Shown: positions 31,531 to 37,853 of the stretch, piece by piece
How positions within the stretch are numbered: position 1 is the first letter of the stretch
Layout of the letters: each line of letters begins with the position of its first letter
From: a virus
Length of the DNA stretch: 46,312 bases
Virus record (IMG/VR): IMGVR_UViG_3300022707_005255
Coordinates: 1 to 46,312 of that record
Reading direction: 5' to 3' (one strand)
Notes under the pieces: generated by a model
The model's database searches: none
The model's input: only the letters and a program-made list of their open reading frames with translations
What the model was told of the DNA's origin: nothing
Position numbers and translations under genes: made by a program

Positions 31531-32100
31531 CTATTCGCCTAGAATCTTATCAGCTAGTCCTAGGGCAATTGTTTCTCTGGCTGACATATATTTGTCATAC
31601 TTAATAAAATCTTTTAACTTAGCTCTTGTATATTTAGGATGCTTGTCTTTTATCTTTTCGAGATAGACATCTTCCATCATGCCATCCGATACTTTTTCAT
31701 CCTCGGCAGCTGCTTGAAAGTCTTTACTATGCATCCAATCTATTCCAGCTATTCCATAATGCACCATAAATCTTATATTAGGGGTAAGAATGCGGTCGTC
31801 AGCTGCTTGTAATATAATAGTGGCTGCACTCATACAATACCCATACGCAATTATTGTTATATGGCTTCGGCATTCTTTAATGAAATCATATATTCCCCAC
31901 ATATTATAAGCACACCCTCCAGGAGAAGTCATCTTAATTACAATGGGCTCTTGGCTTTTTGCATCCAATATATGAAGATTTTTCATTAAATTAGATGCTG
32001 AATAATCATCTACCTCTTCAAAGAATTCGATGGTTCTTGTAGGTATATACAATCCAGTTTCATGGAACTGGGTAGTATCATCTCTAATAAACTTACTCAC
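31531..32100 (-). CDS. ClpP-like serine protease in the replication operon
   Basis: The start is GTG 32100, overlapping the polymerase stop (GTGA); an in-frame GTG lies at 32109. The 189-aa product has the ClpP/crotonase fold markers: SPGGCAYNMWGIYDFI, then GYCMSAATI (Ser in the A-x-S-x-A context), RFMVHYG (His) and YMSARETIALGLADKI (Asp region). In phages such proteases usually process heads and lie beside the portal. Here it is on the other strand with the polymerase. A role in regulated proteolysis is inferred; the catalytic Ser context is slightly unusual. Confidence 0.8.
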   Translation of the reverse strand: MSKFIRDDTTQFHETGLYIPTRTIEFFEEVDDYSASNLMKNLHILDAKSQEPIVIKMTSPGGCAYNMWGIYDFIKECRSHITIIAYGYCMSAATIILQAADDRILTPNIRFMVHYGIAGIDWMHSKDFQAAAEDEKVSDGMMEDVYLEKIKDKHPKYTRAKLKDFIKYDKYMSARETIALGLADKILGE

Positions 32101-34049
32101 TTCTCCCACCTATCTGATATCTGACCTTCCACCTCAATCTTAACAGGTCCATGGGCAGTTGTCAAGGTGTAATTTGTCATGCAATGCTCTAATAGTTTCA
32201 TGGCTTTGAGTCGTCGGTCACCATCAGCTGGAGCCTCCACCACCAATTCATCATGAACATATAATAGGGGGTGGGCATCCCAAGAATATCCTTCCATTTC
32301 TTTCTCAAACTTGTGGGCAGAATTGAGCAGCAAATCTGAGGCACTACTTTGAATGAGGGTGTTGAATCCCTTCATGTATACATCATCAGCATTCTCTATG
32401 TATATTGGTCGGCCAATTAAATTATATATAACTTCACCTGCCTCTAATTTTTTATCTATTTGTTTCTTATAATCAAACACTCCCGCATAACTGGCTCTAA
32501 ATTCTTTCACCATACTTGCACACTCCTCTATTGTCCAGAAGAAGCCATGCTTTTGCACAGAACGCTTTAATCGTTTAGCACCTGCGCCATAAAATATAGA
32601 TAGCCCAACCTCTTTACCTATCTTACGCTCAATAGGATATAGTTTCTTCACTTCAGAGGGATGGCAATCTAAGTTGAAGAAAATTTTAGTGGTTAGTCCA
32701 TGAAAATCCACACCCTCTGCCAGCACCTCACAGAGAACTGGGTCTTCTGAAAGGTACGCAATAATTCTAGGCTCAATGGCAGAGAAGTCAAGCGTAATAA
32801 GTTTTTTGTCAGGCCGTGCGACGAATAGAAAGTGTAGGCCGGAGGGTACTTGTTGTAGGTTTGGGTTGCTACTACTGAGCCTTCCGGTCCTAGTTCCAGT
32901 TGGATTAAAACTTCCATGTAGCACTCCTTTGTACTGCTTCTCTTGGTAGCCAGGGAAAAATTTTGTAGCTAAGGTCTGCTGTTTACGGTACTGAAGCAAA
33001 AGTTTAATATCTTCCTTACCCTCTCCTGCTAATACTTCTAACACTTCCACTGCTGTAGAAGAGTTTTCTTCAAAGTCTGCCATGTCATATCCAAGGTAAC
33101 TCTCCAGTAGCCACAGTAGTTGGGTGGGTGAGTCTATGTTGAAGGGCTCTAGTCTGTCTAAAGCTGCTTTTCTTAATTTTCTATATCTGTCTTGAACTCT
33201 CTCATATCTATCTGCATTAGATCCAGCTTTATCTCCAGCACGATGGCGCATGGTTCTGTATTTTTTACAGGTCTCTTCTATTTGTGTATCAGTCCAGGCT
33301 TTAATACCAGGAGCCCAAGCTGTTTCTAATAACTCTTTAAGGTGAGTGGCCTTAGTGAATGCTGCTTGAGTAGCTATCTCTAGTTCAGGCATGTCTATGG
33401 CAATACCCTTCAGCTCACTCCGCATTAGCATCTTAGACCAAGGTAGTAAGGTCTCTTCATAAAACTTCCACTCTTCTTCAGTGGATAATACTTTAAATAA
33501 CTTATACAATCTATACGTGTACTCACAATCCTTTAAACAATATTCAGGATCATCGTGGTTGGAGGGATCCTCCCAGAATCTAGGCACGTCTAAGAAATAA
33601 GGGGCCAATGATTTAAGGCTGGTCTTTCGAGCCTTTCTATGTGTGCCTACAATTTTTTTATTCTCTTCTTTACGTTGAAGCTCATAATCCTTTAGCCATT
33701 CATCTGGTATCTTATGCTTAATGATACTGGAAAGCAGCTGCGTGTCTGCCACCCATCTATCTGTTAGATCGATGCCTCTAGCTATTAAGTGTTTGAAGTC
33801 AAACTTGCCGTTGTGTGCTATGAAGGTGAAGTCACAATCTTCATCATCTATGAGTTCTTTGAAGTCTTCTATGGTGTCGAAGGCAACATCAAAAGTTAAG
33901 CCTGTTTCTGGGAGAATAGCGTAAACACCAACTAAAGTTATCCTGTTCCTATTGTGATCTAAAGCATGGAGGCACTTACTACTTCCACCAAATCCTTCAC
34001 ACTCCTTTACGTCACAGCAGGTCTCAATGTCTAGGGCAGCTAAGGTCAT
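32097..34049 (-). CDS. DNA polymerase I (family A) with 3'-5' exonuclease
   Basis: A 650-aa protein. The exonuclease has DIET (D7, E9), HNGKFDF (D85) and YCLKD (Y170, D174), all intact. Polymerase motif A is LDFSAIEPRI (D421, E425), motif B is RKIGKEVGLSIFYG (R475, K479, Y487) and motif C is VHDE (H599-E601). The residue equal to E. coli Phe762 is Leu483. Dideoxynucleotide discrimination and slower, more accurate synthesis have been linked to this change in virioplankton. The start ATG overlaps the stop of the upstream zinc-ribbon gene. It likely works with the PrimPol-helicase. Confidence 0.97.
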   Translation of the reverse strand: MTLAALDIETCCDVKECEGFGGSSKCLHALDHNRNRITLVGVYAILPETGLTFDVAFDTIEDFKELIDDEDCDFTFIAHNGKFDFKHLIARGIDLTDRWVADTQLLSSIIKHKIPDEWLKDYELQRKEENKKIVGTHRKARKTSLKSLAPYFLDVPRFWEDPSNHDDPEYCLKDCEYTYRLYKLFKVLSTEEEWKFYEETLLPWSKMLMRSELKGIAIDMPELEIATQAAFTKATHLKELLETAWAPGIKAWTDTQIEETCKKYRTMRHRAGDKAGSNADRYERVQDRYRKLRKAALDRLEPFNIDSPTQLLWLLESYLGYDMADFEENSSTAVEVLEVLAGEGKEDIKLLLQYRKQQTLATKFFPGYQEKQYKGVLHGSFNPTGTRTGRLSSSNPNLQQVPSGLHFLFVARPDKKLITLDFSAIEPRIIAYLSEDPVLCEVLAEGVDFHGLTTKIFFNLDCHPSEVKKLYPIERKIGKEVGLSIFYGAGAKRLKRSVQKHGFFWTIEECASMVKEFRASYAGVFDYKKQIDKKLEAGEVIYNLIGRPIYIENADDVYMKGFNTLIQSSASDLLLNSAHKFEKEMEGYSWDAHPLLYVHDELVVEAPADGDRRLKAMKLLEHCMTNYTLTTAHGPVKIEVEGQISDRWEK

Positions 34050-34372
34050 GCTTCCTCCCAGCCTGTTGATTTGAGTTCAATTTCACATCTATGGCATTTA
34101 TAAATATTATCTTCTAAGTCATATCCAACACTAATGTGTTTGCACTCTTCTCCTGTAACGTCTTCAACACACACCAGAATCGCTTGCTTCTGGTTATACA
34201 TACCTTCGTTCACGCTACTCCAGGCCCACTGTCTTTGGTGACCACGTGCCTCATACCCATAAACAACCTTACCTGTTGCTTCCAGCCATCTTTCATAAAT
34301 TCTCTGGGCTTGTTCAGCTATAGGTCCTAGCTCATAATGAAACATATCAGAGGTAAACTTTAACTTACTCAT
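34046..34372 (-). CDS. Small zinc-ribbon protein, paralogue 1 (108 aa)
   Basis: The start SKLKFTSDMFHYE resembles the starts of the three tandem genes at 41.5-42.5 kb, as do IYERWLEATGKVVYG, the QAILVCVED strand, and the Cys/His end (ECKH and CHRC, then STGWEEA). Cys-x-x-His plus Cys-x-x-Cys implies one bound zinc. Its C-terminal codons (GGGAGGAAGC) supply the ribosome site for the polymerase, whose ATG overlaps the TGA. Role unknown. Confidence 0.75.
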   Translation of the reverse strand: MSKLKFTSDMFHYELGPIAEQAQRIYERWLEATGKVVYGYEARGHQRQWAWSSVNEGMYNQKQAILVCVEDVTGEECKHISVGYDLEDNIYKCHRCEIELKSTGWEEA

Positions 34373-34533
34373 CGCTTCTGTCCCTTCCTGTAACGGGTTG
34401 ACATATACTTTCTCTTCATGGCGCGGTTAGGTCTAAGAGGCGGAGGCCAACAGCTACTGGTTACTCCACGTTCGTCTTTCTCTTCTCTAACGTAGTAGAC
34501 GAACCCTTCAGCTTGCTGTTTGTGTCTGCTCAC
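34369..34533 (-). CDS. Small basic protein, GTG start (54 aa)
   Basis: GTG 34533 overlaps the upstream TGA (GTGA) and the stop overlaps the next ATG (ATGA), so it fills the gap exactly. The protein has GFVYYVREEKDERG, a Cys-Trp-Pro-Pro-Pro segment (SCWPPPLRP) and a Lys/Arg C-terminus (MKRKYMSTRYRKGQKR). No family known. Overlap at both ends is strong evidence that it is coding. Confidence 0.55.
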   Translation of the reverse strand: MSRHKQQAEGFVYYVREEKDERGVTSSCWPPPLRPNRAMKRKYMSTRYRKGQKR

Positions 34534-34967
34534 TCCATCTCCTCAATTTTCTTACTAAACTCCTTCCACTCTACCAAATTTAATGTGAAAGTGCAATGTT
34601 TATTTTTAGAGTGTATGAGGGCCTCCACATCCACCATGCGGTGCTTGATGTCGAACCTGCAATACACTACACTGTCCTTCCTTATCCCTCTATCGCCATA
34701 GCCTCGTTGTCTCTTATCCCATTCAATCCAATAGGCGCCAGGCACCTTCACCCCTTCTCCAACAGTGAATTTTTTTATAGGGTTGTTATACACGTCCCAC
34801 ATCATTTCTATCCATGCATCGGCGGACATTCTCATTGGTTTATATTCTAATAGCGGAAATATCATGGTATAGTATAGGTTTCGTATGTCTGGGTAGCGTA
34901 ACTTGTTGGTCATGCGTTTATGGAATTCATAATCGAAGCCATCATAATCATTATTCTTACTTGCCAT
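34530..34967 (-). CDS. Hypothetical protein (145 aa)
   Basis: The start at 34967 (MASKNNDYDGFDYEFHKRM) is chosen because it overlaps the endolysin stop by 11 bp; an upstream ATG at 35024 would extend over that gene. A globular mixed protein with VPGAYWIEWDKRQRGYGDRG and TFTLNLVEWKEFSKKI. No recognised motif. It links to the next gene by GTGA overlap. Confidence 0.6.
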   Translation of the reverse strand: MASKNNDYDGFDYEFHKRMTNKLRYPDIRNLYYTMIFPLLEYKPMRMSADAWIEMMWDVYNNPIKKFTVGEGVKVPGAYWIEWDKRQRGYGDRGIRKDSVVYCRFDIKHRMVDVEALIHSKNKHCTFTLNLVEWKEFSKKIEEME

Positions 34968-35385
34968 AGGTCCACTGTCTGCTTGTGTCTCTCCTGGTGT
35001 CAACATGTATAAAGCTCTCTCCAAATCCTAGAGCAAGGAAGAAATCGGCCACTAAGCCTTCTAGTATGGCCATGTCAACCCTATCCTTATTCCAGGGTTG
35101 TATGTCCACAGCATTGCCTAATGTGTGTTGGCTTTTCTTAGCTGCTCCAATACCCTTACCTCTTAATTTTTCTTGATAGGCTTCAGTTCGGTAGCCGCTA
35201 GTGATGCGCAACGGTTTCTTAAATGTTTTGCGTAATGCTTCAAGACATCCCACTAATTCTATGCTTATTTTATGTGTGCCTGTGACATGAGGCTCTTTAC
35301 ATTCAAACTCTTTGGTGTTGAAATGTGGGGTGAGCATTAAGTCCTCACCGGTTTGCCAATAGAAATAGCCTTGTTCAATTCTCAT
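34957..35385 (-). CDS. M15-type zinc peptidase endolysin
   Basis: The core is the peptidase M15A pattern: LTPHFNTKEFEC, LRITSGYRTEAYQ, SQHTLGNAVDI (His and Asp zinc ligands) and FIHVDTR (second His). It should cut the peptide stems of peptidoglycan and serve as the endolysin. It has no signal peptide, so it needs a holin to reach the wall. Start 35385 overlaps the upstream gene by 11 bp; ATG 35337 has a better GAGGA and begins right at the conserved MLTPHF, so either is possible. Confidence 0.9.
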   Translation of the reverse strand: MRIEQGYFYWQTGEDLMLTPHFNTKEFECKEPHVTGTHKISIELVGCLEALRKTFKKPLRITSGYRTEAYQEKLRGKGIGAAKKSQHTLGNAVDIQPWNKDRVDMAILEGLVADFFLALGFGESFIHVDTRRDTSRQWTYGK

Positions 35386-35749
35386 TTAGTTTGTCTGCTT
35401 GTTTAAGTGCTTCGATTACTTCTACACCAATGTATGAAGATTCTCCAGTTCTTGCTAGCACATATCCTAAAGCACCTTTATAGATGTCGCAGATATTTTG
35501 AATTTTAGTGATATATTCTTTATGTTTTATATTTTCTTTTATTAAATCTTTACTGTTATCTACCCCTTTTTCAGATAAAGTGAGACCAAAAACAATATCA
35601 AGATATTCCTCTGCATATTGTTTGTCCCACCAAGCTTGTCGAAGTTCTCTTATTAAGAAGTCAAGATGCTCAGCTTTGATTACTTCTTCCTCTTTATTCC
35701 AAGAATAAGTTTCTCTTATATATTCAAGCTTAGCTCGTTTATCTTCCAC
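35375..35749 (-). CDS. Helical W-motif protein, GTG start (124 aa)
   Basis: I prefer GTG 35749 (MEDKRAKLEYIRETY) because it lies after the structured leader; an in-frame ATG at 35800 lies inside the leader stem-loop. It is helical and acidic. AEHLDFLIRELRQAWWDKQY matches HVDWLILELRAAWKENVSL and DVSWLVANLELSWRVNVTL in the products at 36831 and 40682, so the three are paralogous at this segment. The gene comes right after the promoter/leader at 35.8 kb, which may control it. Confidence 0.6.
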   Translation of the reverse strand: MEDKRAKLEYIRETYSWNKEEEVIKAEHLDFLIRELRQAWWDKQYAEEYLDIVFGLTLSEKGVDNSKDLIKENIKHKEYITKIQNICDIYKGALGYVLARTGESSYIGVEVIEALKQADKLNEN

Positions 35750-35764
35750 AGCTCCACCCTTTCT

Positions 35765-35842
35765 AAAAGAAAGTCCCTGGCATCCGCTTTGTGGCCGCAT
35801 TACCAGGGACCGAAGGAGAACATGAGGCGAGGCACCTCATGC
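35765..35842 (-). ncRNA. Short structured leader or small RNA with terminator
   Basis: Transcription from the promoter at 35847-35875 should begin near 35840-35842. It would read GAGCATGAGG, loop, CCTCATGTTC (a 10-bp stem with one G-U pair; the perfect 7-bp part lies at 35821-35841). A second stem follows, GTCCCTGG (35810-35803) with CCAGGGAC (35780-35773), then a U-rich run TTTCTTTT. That is an intrinsic terminator. The product would be a roughly 75-nt RNA, or an attenuator before the gene at 35749. No RNA family recognised. Confidence 0.5.
35773..35810 (-). terminator. Rho-independent terminator or attenuator
   Basis: An 8-bp GC-rich stem, GTCCCTGG / CCAGGGAC, with a 22-nt loop, is followed by TTTCTTTT on the minus strand (down to 35765). 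The downstream GTG gene starts 24 bp beyond the stem. Read-through would give the gene and stopping would give a short RNA. A later CTTTC/GAAAG hairpin lies between it and the gene. Confidence 0.5.
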
Positions 35843-35846
35843 TCTA

Positions 35847-35875
35847 AGTATCTCACTTTTTACTGCGTTTGTCAA
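35847..35875 (-). promoter_or_regulatory. Sigma70 promoter TTGACA-N17-GATACT, copy 2
   Basis: On the minus strand, TTGACA (35875-35870), a 17-nt spacer and GATACT (35852-35847) with TGA before it (extended -10). It lies inside the last codons of the poly-lysine peptide gene. The flanks (TTGACAAA and GTGAGATACTT) are nearly identical to the promoter at 43963-43991. The start point would be at or next to the first base of the leader stem. Confidence 0.75.
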
Positions 35876-35993
35876 CCTTTTTCTTTTTTTTCTTCTTCTT
35901 TTTTTTCTTTTTCTTTCGCCTACTTAGAGCTGGTAGCTGTGTGGCTCCAAAGAAATCTGGGAATGAAGTGGTCTTAATCTTAGGTCCGGGCAT
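35853..35993 (-). CDS. Small protein with a run of 13 lysines (46 aa)
   Basis: GGAGAG about 8 nt upstream and a 3-nt gap to the preceding stop support ATG 35993. After a normal first half (KIKTTSFPDFFGATQLPALS) come two Arg and 13 consecutive Lys, then VDKRSKK. It must bind nucleic acid or acidic membranes. Its last codons also hold the TTGACA/GATACT promoter. A run of Lys codons may itself cause ribosome slipping. No homologue is recalled. Confidence 0.55.
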   Translation of the reverse strand: MPGPKIKTTSFPDFFGATQLPALSRRKKKKKKKKKKKKKVDKRSKK

Positions 35994-35996
35994 GGG

Positions 35997-36437
35997 CTAG
36001 TCTCTCCAAAAATAATTGTTTAATAATGCTGTGGGTTTGTTTTTCTGCCAGAAATGAATGGTGACACCAACGCTATCCTGCACAGGGAAACTGAAAGGCC
36101 ATGGCCCTGGGGTGTCCAAACTATGTTTAGAATAATGTTTGTAGTCTATGTCTAGCCAAGGTGTGACATGCAGCCCCACTTTATATCTCCAGCCAATGAG
36201 TGCAAACTGACTCTCATTAACCAATGAATGAATGGTGTTATTGAAGTATCCGTATTTTAATATGTCCACATTGATGTGGAAGTTCACTTCTTTTTTGGGA
36301 GGGGTGCGCAAATTTTCATGGCGGCCTTTAGGAAAGAACCACCTCGCTTCCATGGCGACATCTCTTAGCTCGAAGAGCTCAAAAGCAGCTGCCTGTTGGG
36401 CTAAGAAGCAGCTGGCTGCTAGTAGTATTACTTTCAT
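35997..36437 (-). CDS. Exported protein of beta-strand type (146 aa)
   Basis: A signal peptide is clear (MKVILLAASCFLAQQAAAF). The mature part shows alternating strands with aromatic residues (FALIGWRYKVGLHVTPWLDIDY and VGVTIHFW), as in small outer-membrane or secreted beta proteins. Similar proteins are known to me in other phages without an assigned role. Possible uses are envelope change or superinfection exclusion. This is inference from targeting only. Confidence 0.65.
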   Translation of the reverse strand: MKVILLAASCFLAQQAAAFELFELRDVAMEARWFFPKGRHENLRTPPKKEVNFHINVDILKYGYFNNTIHSLVNESQFALIGWRYKVGLHVTPWLDIDYKHYSKHSLDTPGPWPFSFPVQDSVGVTIHFWQKNKPTALLNNYFWRD

Positions 36438-36441
36438 CTCA

Positions 36442-36834
36442 TCATCCTTTCAGCAGAGCCCAGTCTTCCCAATACCGTGCCATCTTATCACTCTCTATGT
36501 CTATTGTAACATGCAGGCCACCTTTAGGAGCTTCTGTGAGGTGGGCCCTAGGTATGAGATACCAGGGACCCTTATGCCCACACTTACAGGCCAACACATC
36601 GAAATCTGTGGCATGGGGCTTCACACTGAAGATGTAGGTGGCGCCATATTTAGCTTCTGACTTAGCCTTCACTTGCACCCTGTTCATGAACCCATGACTA
36701 TCCACTATGAAGTCATAGGACCTATAGTCAGAAAAAGGTCGGCTGCACACTAGCCCTTGTTCAAAGGCATCATTATTAAAATCTAGTTCGCCTTGCACAC
36801 CTACAAGTATGGCGTCATGTTTTTCTTTAGTCAT
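36442..36834 (-). CDS. PD-(D/E)XK endonuclease-like protein (130 aa)
   Basis: The pattern VQGELDFNNDAFEQGLVCSRP, YRSYDFIVDS and NRVQVKAKSE reads as the PD-(D/E)XK core: acidic helix, Asp in YDFIV, and Q-x-K. It matches the PDDEXK_5 type found in group I intron endonuclease-like proteins and archaeal resolvase-like nucleases. Two Cys (LACKCG) near the end may bind zinc. It may resolve branched DNA during replication. The call is motif-based. Confidence 0.65.
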   Translation of the reverse strand: MTKEKHDAILVGVQGELDFNNDAFEQGLVCSRPFSDYRSYDFIVDSHGFMNRVQVKAKSEAKYGATYIFSVKPHATDFDVLACKCGHKGPWYLIPRAHLTEAPKGGLHVTIDIESDKMARYWEDWALLKG

Positions 36835-37031
36835 TCTTTTTGTAGCCTTTTCTTATATTTTTCTTCATTCCTAATGGACCATGCAAGCTGGTCTTTAAGT
36901 GAAACATTTTCTTTCCAAGCAGCTCGAAGTTCTAATATGAGCCAATCAACATGGGCTTCTGTTTCAGCCAAGGGGGCTCGGTACTCCCAAAGCTCATCGA
37001 TCGCTTCAAGCTTTTTCAGTTTATCTTTCAA
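36831..37031 (-). CDS. Small helical W-motif protein (66 aa)
   Basis: A short charged protein with KLKKLEAIDELW and HVDWLILELRAAWKENVSL, matching the motif in the products at 35375 and 40682. The repeated Trp pattern suggests a conserved hydrophobic face, perhaps a dimer or an inhibitor-like coiled coil. Overlaps on both sides (ATGA type). Function unknown. Confidence 0.55.
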   Translation of the reverse strand: MKDKLKKLEAIDELWEYRAPLAETEAHVDWLILELRAAWKENVSLKDQLAWSIRNEEKYKKRLQKE

Positions 37032-37369
37032 TCTTCCTCCAATTCTAAGTAATAACTCTCCGGCATAAACTTAGAGGCTGGTAGGTCATCATAAATCCAC
37101 TTAGGCTTTTCAATGACTAGGTCTACATACTCTTCCAACTCTAAAGCTTTAACCACTTTTTCTGCCCACTCCCAGCCTCCCTGGCTCCACACTATGATGG
37201 TGTGACCACGGGCTGCGTGTTTCTTTAACACTTCTATGTGTGGTTTGTGAACTTTAAAGTAAGTGCCGTCAATCCACAGATTGTTCTTCATAGTATCAGG
37301 CAGATCCCACATAACTAACGTGTCATCAACATCGAAGTAGGTGGGCTGTGTGCACTTAAGGACTATCAC
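37028..37369 (-). CDS. HAD-family phosphatase (113 aa)
   Basis: All four HAD motifs are readable: motif I YFDVDDTLVMW, motif II VWSQGG, a Lys in motif III (VIEKPKW), and motif IV YDDLPA. At 113 aa it is a minimal core with no cap domain. Substrates may be nucleotides or DNA/RNA ends; nothing shows which. It lies directly downstream of the Ead-like gene and overlaps it by 14 bp. Confidence 0.85.
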   Translation of the reverse strand: MIVLKCTQPTYFDVDDTLVMWDLPDTMKNNLWIDGTYFKVHKPHIEVLKKHAARGHTIIVWSQGGWEWAEKVVKALELEEYVDLVIEKPKWIYDDLPASKFMPESYYLELEED

Positions 37370-37673
37370 CGTCGCTCCATTTCTTGAAGTGCTGGCTACT
37401 TGGGTCTATTCCATCTGGATCCTCTAAATAAGATTGCCATATAAACAATGCTACCTCAGCGTCTTCAAGCCTCTCAATCAGCTTAAGCACAACATCAGGT
37501 GACGCCGCTGCGATGTATTCTGTTTCGCATTCAACTAGTCCAAATGTAATTCTTCTGTGCTTTGACACTACACCAGGCGTAGTATCTTCTAAGCCTACAT
37601 CTGACTCAGTTGGAAAAATTCTCCACGGTCCACTATCAGAAACATTCTCAGCCAACTCTTTAAGTTTTTTCAC
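37356..37673 (-). CDS. Ead/Ea22-like protein (105 aa)
   Basis: The C-terminal half has the segment EYIAAASPDVVLKLIERLEDAE, the recognisable part of Ead/Ea22-like proteins of lambdoid phages (PF13935), followed by an acidic helical end. Their function is not established. ATGA overlap to the FmdB-type gene. Confidence rests mainly on that one segment. Confidence 0.6.
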   Translation of the reverse strand: MKKLKELAENVSDSGPWRIFPTESDVGLEDTTPGVVSKHRRITFGLVECETEYIAAASPDVVLKLIERLEDAEVALFIWQSYLEDPDGIDPSSQHFKKWSDGDSP

Positions 37674-37852
37674 CGTCGCCTCTTCCTAGTACTGCCTGAA
37701 TTATCTCCTTTAACCACATACCCTGCAAAGCTACTAATTTGTTTCTCGGCCATGTTGCTGCACTTGTCACATTGCGTTTGGATTACATCGCTGTTGGCCA
37801 CAATTCGGTCAAATTCATGCCCATTCTTACATCTATATGTGTATAGTGGCAT
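37670..37852 (-). CDS. FmdB-type zinc-ribbon protein (60 aa)
   Basis: ATG 37852 (MPLYTYRCKNGHEFD) is preceded by AGGAGGG at 5 nt. This N-terminus with YxC-x3-H and then CDKC is the FmdB/CxxC_CxxC_SSSS zinc-ribbon signature. The C-terminus is basic (GSTRKRRR). FmdB-type proteins are small putative regulators in bacteria. A longer in-frame version (from 37894) would overlap the primase gene and is less likely. Confidence 0.75.
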   Translation of the reverse strand: MPLYTYRCKNGHEFDRIVANSDVIQTQCDKCSNMAEKQISSFAGYVVKGDNSGSTRKRRR

Positions 37853-37853
37853 A

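Noticed and set aside
34400-34428. TTGACATATACT on the plus strand as a promoter
   Set aside because: It is inside minus-strand coding DNA with no plus-strand gene behind it and has no -10 at the right distance.
35666-35977. Plus-strand Phe/Ser-rich frame
   Set aside because: It is the mirror of the poly-lysine and promoter region on the minus strand, with no ribosome site and biased composition.
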